Part shown: positions 52,339 through 54,655 of the stretch, piece by piece | Layout: every line of letters starts with the position of its first letter | Numbering within the stretch: position 1 is the first letter of the stretch | Source: Pseudomonadota bacterium | GTDB taxonomy: Bacteria > Pseudomonadota > Alphaproteobacteria > Rhizobiales > Hyphomicrobiaceae | NCBI GenBank assembly: GCA_018242255.1 | Contig: JAFECH010000346.1 | Span: 1-54,655, forward strand | Direction: 5' to 3' | DNA: 54,655 nucleotides | Made by a program: the position numbers and the translations under genes | Notes under the pieces: model-generated | Told to the model about the DNA's origin: nothing | The model's database searches: none | The model's input: the letters and a program-made list of their open reading frames with translations, nothing else

Positions 52339-52823
52339 TGTCCGCAAGGCGCAAAACACAAAGTTTGGTTCAACTCGGGCTTGCTCTGCTCGCGGCATGC
52401 GCAATCGCGTCCAGCGCGCGCGCAGAAGATCCCGGCCGAACCGTATTTGTGCCGCGTGCCGTCATCTATCCGGGCGACCGGCTCACCGAAGAAAATCTTA
52501 TCGAGCGGCAGTTAATCGTCGATCCGGACAATCCACCTGTCTTCGGAGAACGCGAGCAGGATCTGCTCGGCAAGGTGGCGCGACGCACATTGCTGCCCGG
52601 TGAGTTAATTCCCGAAATGGCGATCCGCGCCGTAGATCTCATTAAGCAGGGTCGGACGTACAAGCTCGTTTACAGTTCGAAATACGTGTCGATCGTCGGC
52701 GTCGGCGTTCCGCTGCAGTCAGGCGCAGCTGGTGAAATCATCAATGTGCGCAACCCCGAATCGGGCATCATCATCAAGGCCCGCATAGAGCCCGATCAGA
52801 CGCTGGCGGTGGATGACCAATGA
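52338..52823 (+). CDS. flgA: P-ring assembly chaperone FlgA
   Basis: Periplasmic chaperone for P-ring formation, 161 aa. A signal peptide (about 1-29, ending SSARA) precedes a SAF-like region (VPRAVIYPGDRLTEENLIER, KVARRTLLPGELIPEMAIR) and the C-terminal GAAGEIINVRNPESGIIIKA. The ATG at 52338 shares a base with the flgG stop; it overlaps flgI by 4 bp. Confidence 0.93.
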   Translation: MSARRKTQSLVQLGLALLAACAIASSARAEDPGRTVFVPRAVIYPGDRLTEENLIERQLIVDPDNPPVFGEREQDLLGKVARRTLLPGELIPEMAIRAVDLIKQGRTYKLVYSSKYVSIVGVGVPLQSGAAGEIINVRNPESGIIIKARIEPDQTLAVDDQ

Positions 52824-53926
52824 GGTTGGTGATTGCCGCGCTGGTCTTCATTCTTGGTGCCACGGCTGCCTTAGGTGCCACGCGCATCAAGGATATTACT
52901 GATCTCAAAGGTATCCGTACCAACCAGTTGGTCGGGTATGGTTTGGTCGTCGGCCTGAACGGAACGGGCGACACACTACGTAATTCGCCTTTCACGCAGC
53001 AATCCGTGCAGGCCATGCTTGATCGCATGGGCGTCAATATCCGCGGCTCGCAATACGAGCCGAGGACAAGAAACGTTGCTGCCGTCATGGTGACCGCGGA
53101 GCTTCCGCCGTTCGCGGCCAAGGGGGCGCGCTTCGACGTTACGGTCTCTTCGATTGGCGACGCCAAATCTCTGGCTGGCGGTGCCCTGATTATGACGCCG
53201 CTCACTGGCGCCGATCAAAAGATCTACGCCGCGGCACAGGGCCCGATAACCATTTCCGGGTATCTGGCGAAAGGCGCCGCTGAATCGATCACGTCCGGCA
53301 TTCCGACACGCGGCCGTATTCCCAACGGCGCAATCGTCGAGCAAGACGCGCCTGGCGCCTTCGACGAAAGCATGCCGCTCGAGTTCGAACTGCGCAATCC
53401 GGACTTCACAACTGCCGTCCGCGTCATGGACGTCATCAACGATTTCGCGAAAGAACGTTTCGGCATGCCGATCGCACGCGCACGCGACTGGCAGAGCGTG
53501 ATGATTCGCAAGCCACGGAACATCCTGTCGTCGCGTCTTGTTGCCGAGCTGGGCGAGCTCGAAGTCGATCCCGATCAGCCCGCGCGCGTCGTTATTGATG
53601 AACGAACCGGCACGATTGTGATCGGCAGCGAAGTGAAGATTTCAACCGTCGCTGTCGCGCACGGAAATATAACCGTGCGCGTCACGGAGACGCCGCAGGT
53701 CTCGCAGCCGCTGCCTTTCTCTCAAGGCGGCGAGACCGTCGTCACGCCCAACACGCAGGTCGATGTAAACGAAGCTGGCGGCGCGGTGGCTGTGGTCAAG
53801 GGCGCCAATCTGCGTGAACTGGTAAGCGCACTCAATAAGATGGGGCTGAAGCCCATCGGGATCATCGCAATTCTGCAGGCCATCAAGACGGCCGGCGCAT
53901 TGCAAGCTGAACTGGTGGTGCAATGA
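52820..53926 (+). CDS. flgI: Flagellar P-ring protein FlgI
   Basis: P-ring monomer of 368 aa with signal peptide MRLVIAALVFILGATAALGA. Family stretches are IKDITDLKGIRTNQLVGYGL, VVGLNGTGDTLRNSPFTQQS, RFDVTVSSIGDAKSLAGGAL and the C-terminal GANLRELVSALNKMGLKPIG. Overlaps flgA and the next gene by 4 bp each. Confidence 0.97.
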   Translation: MRLVIAALVFILGATAALGATRIKDITDLKGIRTNQLVGYGLVVGLNGTGDTLRNSPFTQQSVQAMLDRMGVNIRGSQYEPRTRNVAAVMVTAELPPFAAKGARFDVTVSSIGDAKSLAGGALIMTPLTGADQKIYAAAQGPITISGYLAKGAAESITSGIPTRGRIPNGAIVEQDAPGAFDESMPLEFELRNPDFTTAVRVMDVINDFAKERFGMPIARARDWQSVMIRKPRNILSSRLVAELGELEVDPDQPARVVIDERTGTIVIGSEVKISTVAVAHGNITVRVTETPQVSQPLPFSQGGETVVTPNTQVDVNEAGGAVAVVKGANLRELVSALNKMGLKPIGIIAILQAIKTAGALQAELVVQ

Positions 53927-54642
53927 GATCTTTGATCGCTTGCAAACTTTTTAGCTGCCGCGGCGTCGCTTGGTTGGCGGGTGGTCTGCTCGTCTTCTCC
54001 AGCGCGATGCCGGTGGTGGCCGAAAGCATCCACAATCCAATGGTTGGCCCGCCTGTCGATCGCAGCAAGCACGCCTTCGACCTTCGTCAGGAGCAGAAGC
54101 AGACGCCTCCGATCGCCTATTCGTTTCGGATCGCGGTTGACGATACCAAGCCGGAAGCCGCTCACAAGCCCGAAGCATCGGATGCAGATGCGCTCCCACT
54201 CCCGCCGACGACCCAACAGCAGTTGAGTCCGGCACAGCAGTATTGCTCCAATATTCTCGATGCGACGTCGGCCGCTCAAATCGCGCAGCAGACGCACAGC
54301 CTGCAAAAGGCTCAGAAAGAAATTAATGATCGGATCGCACTTCTAAACGCGAAGGCCGATGTTCTGAAAAGCTGGATGAAGCTGCGCGAGGATTTCGCCG
54401 CGCACGCCACTGACGCGCTTGTCCAAATCTACAGTCGCATGAAACCCGACTCGGCTGCGGCACAACTCGCAGCGATGGACGAGATGACGTCTGCAGCAAT
54501 CATTTCGAAGCTGGCACCGAAAGTTTCGAGCCCCATTATGGCCGAGATGGAAGTCGCGAAAGCGGCGCGTCTATCGGCTGTGATCGCCGGTGCGGGCGAA
54601 TTAGCAATTCAGTCGGAGCGCAAGGCCAATGCCCAGCAATAG
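53923..54642 (+). CDS. motE: MotE-like periplasmic flagellar protein
   Basis: Exported protein of 239 aa with signal-like segment at about 13-33 (GVAWLAGGLLVFSSAMPVVA). A low-complexity Pro/Gln linker precedes a coiled coil (about 130-170, QKAQKEINDRIALLNAKADV) and a MgtE-N-like helical end (IYSRMKPDSAAAQLAAMDEM, AAIISKLAPKVSSPIMAEME). This is the pattern of MotE, a chaperone for the MotC motor protein in Sinorhizobium. Its place after flgI is the rhizobial one. Confidence 0.8.
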   Translation: MRSLIACKLFSCRGVAWLAGGLLVFSSAMPVVAESIHNPMVGPPVDRSKHAFDLRQEQKQTPPIAYSFRIAVDDTKPEAAHKPEASDADALPLPPTTQQQLSPAQQYCSNILDATSAAQIAQQTHSLQKAQKEINDRIALLNAKADVLKSWMKLREDFAAHATDALVQIYSRMKPDSAAAQLAAMDEMTSAAIISKLAPKVSSPIMAEMEVAKAARLSAVIAGAGELAIQSERKANAQQ

Positions 54643-54655
54643 AATTCGATGGGTG
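54629..54655 (+). CDS. flgH: Probable start of flgH (L-ring lipoprotein), truncated
   Basis: An ATG at 54629, overlapping the end of the motE-like gene in another frame, opens nine codons (MPSNRIRWV) before the window ends. flgH normally follows here in rhizobial clusters. Too short for recognition from sequence; position is the only strong support. An in-window alternative start is 54649. Confidence 0.4.

Noticed and set aside
1-54655. Insertion sequences, prophage, integrases, CRISPR arrays, tRNA and rRNA genes
   Set aside because: No transposase or integrase motifs, regularly spaced direct repeats or tRNA/rRNA signatures were seen in the gaps; the lysozyme gene alone is not evidence for a prophage.

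Overview
The window is a stretch of chromosome from a methylotrophic alphaproteobacterium, most likely a Hyphomicrobium-like member of the Hyphomicrobiales. This rests on gene content (formate-tetrahydrofolate ligase, a complete N-methylglutamate pathway, phosphoribulokinase beside FBPase and epimerase, rhizobial-type flagellar genes including a MotE-like protein) and on a GC-rich coding style. It is ordinary, densely coding chromosome: I see no insertion sequence, prophage, integrase, tRNA, rRNA or CRISPR array.

Layout. 1-5.4 kb: truncated prmB, a fatty acid desaturase, a secreted three-repeat protein, a 670-bp non-coding gap with an orphan intrinsic terminator (candidate small RNA), and a membrane-anchored nuclease-like protein. 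5.5-10.5 kb: a Ser/Thr phosphorylation module, with a kinase-WD40 receptor divergent from two FHA proteins and a PP2C phosphatase. 10.7-15.5 kb: a 53-residue secreted cysteine protein, a CNBD-gated potassium channel, ftfL preceded by a long inverted repeat, and an MFS exporter. 15.7-19.7 kb: the four-gene Anbu operon (ATP-grasp, alpha-E, transglutaminase, Anbu peptidase). 19.9-25.1 kb: fbp-prk-rpe-hrpB. 25.3-28.5 kb: a LuxR-type response regulator facing a hybrid histidine kinase-FIST sensor pair.

28.7-40.2 kb is the methylamine island. GmaS joins methylamine to glutamate, MgsABC makes N-methylglutamate, and the sarcosine-oxidase-like MgdABCD oxidises it to glutamate and a C1 unit carried as methylene-tetrahydrofolate or formaldehyde. 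FtfL lies in the same window and connects formate with the folate C1 pool. On the minus strand the order is mgdABCD, an XRE-cupin regulator, mgsABC, then gmaS. A LysR regulator diverges from mgdA. Sigma70-like promoters can be read ahead of mgdA and mgsA, each with an AAGA/TCTT dyad just upstream of the -35. An intrinsic terminator overlapping the mgsC stop, followed by a possible promoter, suggests gmaS is expressed partly on its own.

40.3-54.6 kb: a degenerate HAD-CBS fusion protein, a GH24-like lysozyme, then flagellar genes: flgF-fliI-unknown leftward and motA-fliM-fliN-fliG-flhB-unknown-flgB-flgC-fliE-flgG-flgA-flgI-motE-(flgH) rightward, many of them overlapping by a few bases.

The points most worth a second look are the promoter/dyad architecture of the methylamine island, the terminator between mgsC and gmaS, the FIST-kinase-regulator module beside it, the HAD-CBS pseudoenzyme, the inverted repeat ahead of ftfL, the orphan small-RNA candidate and the Anbu operon. 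No system here is demonstrably new. All functions are assigned by reading sequence, without database searches.
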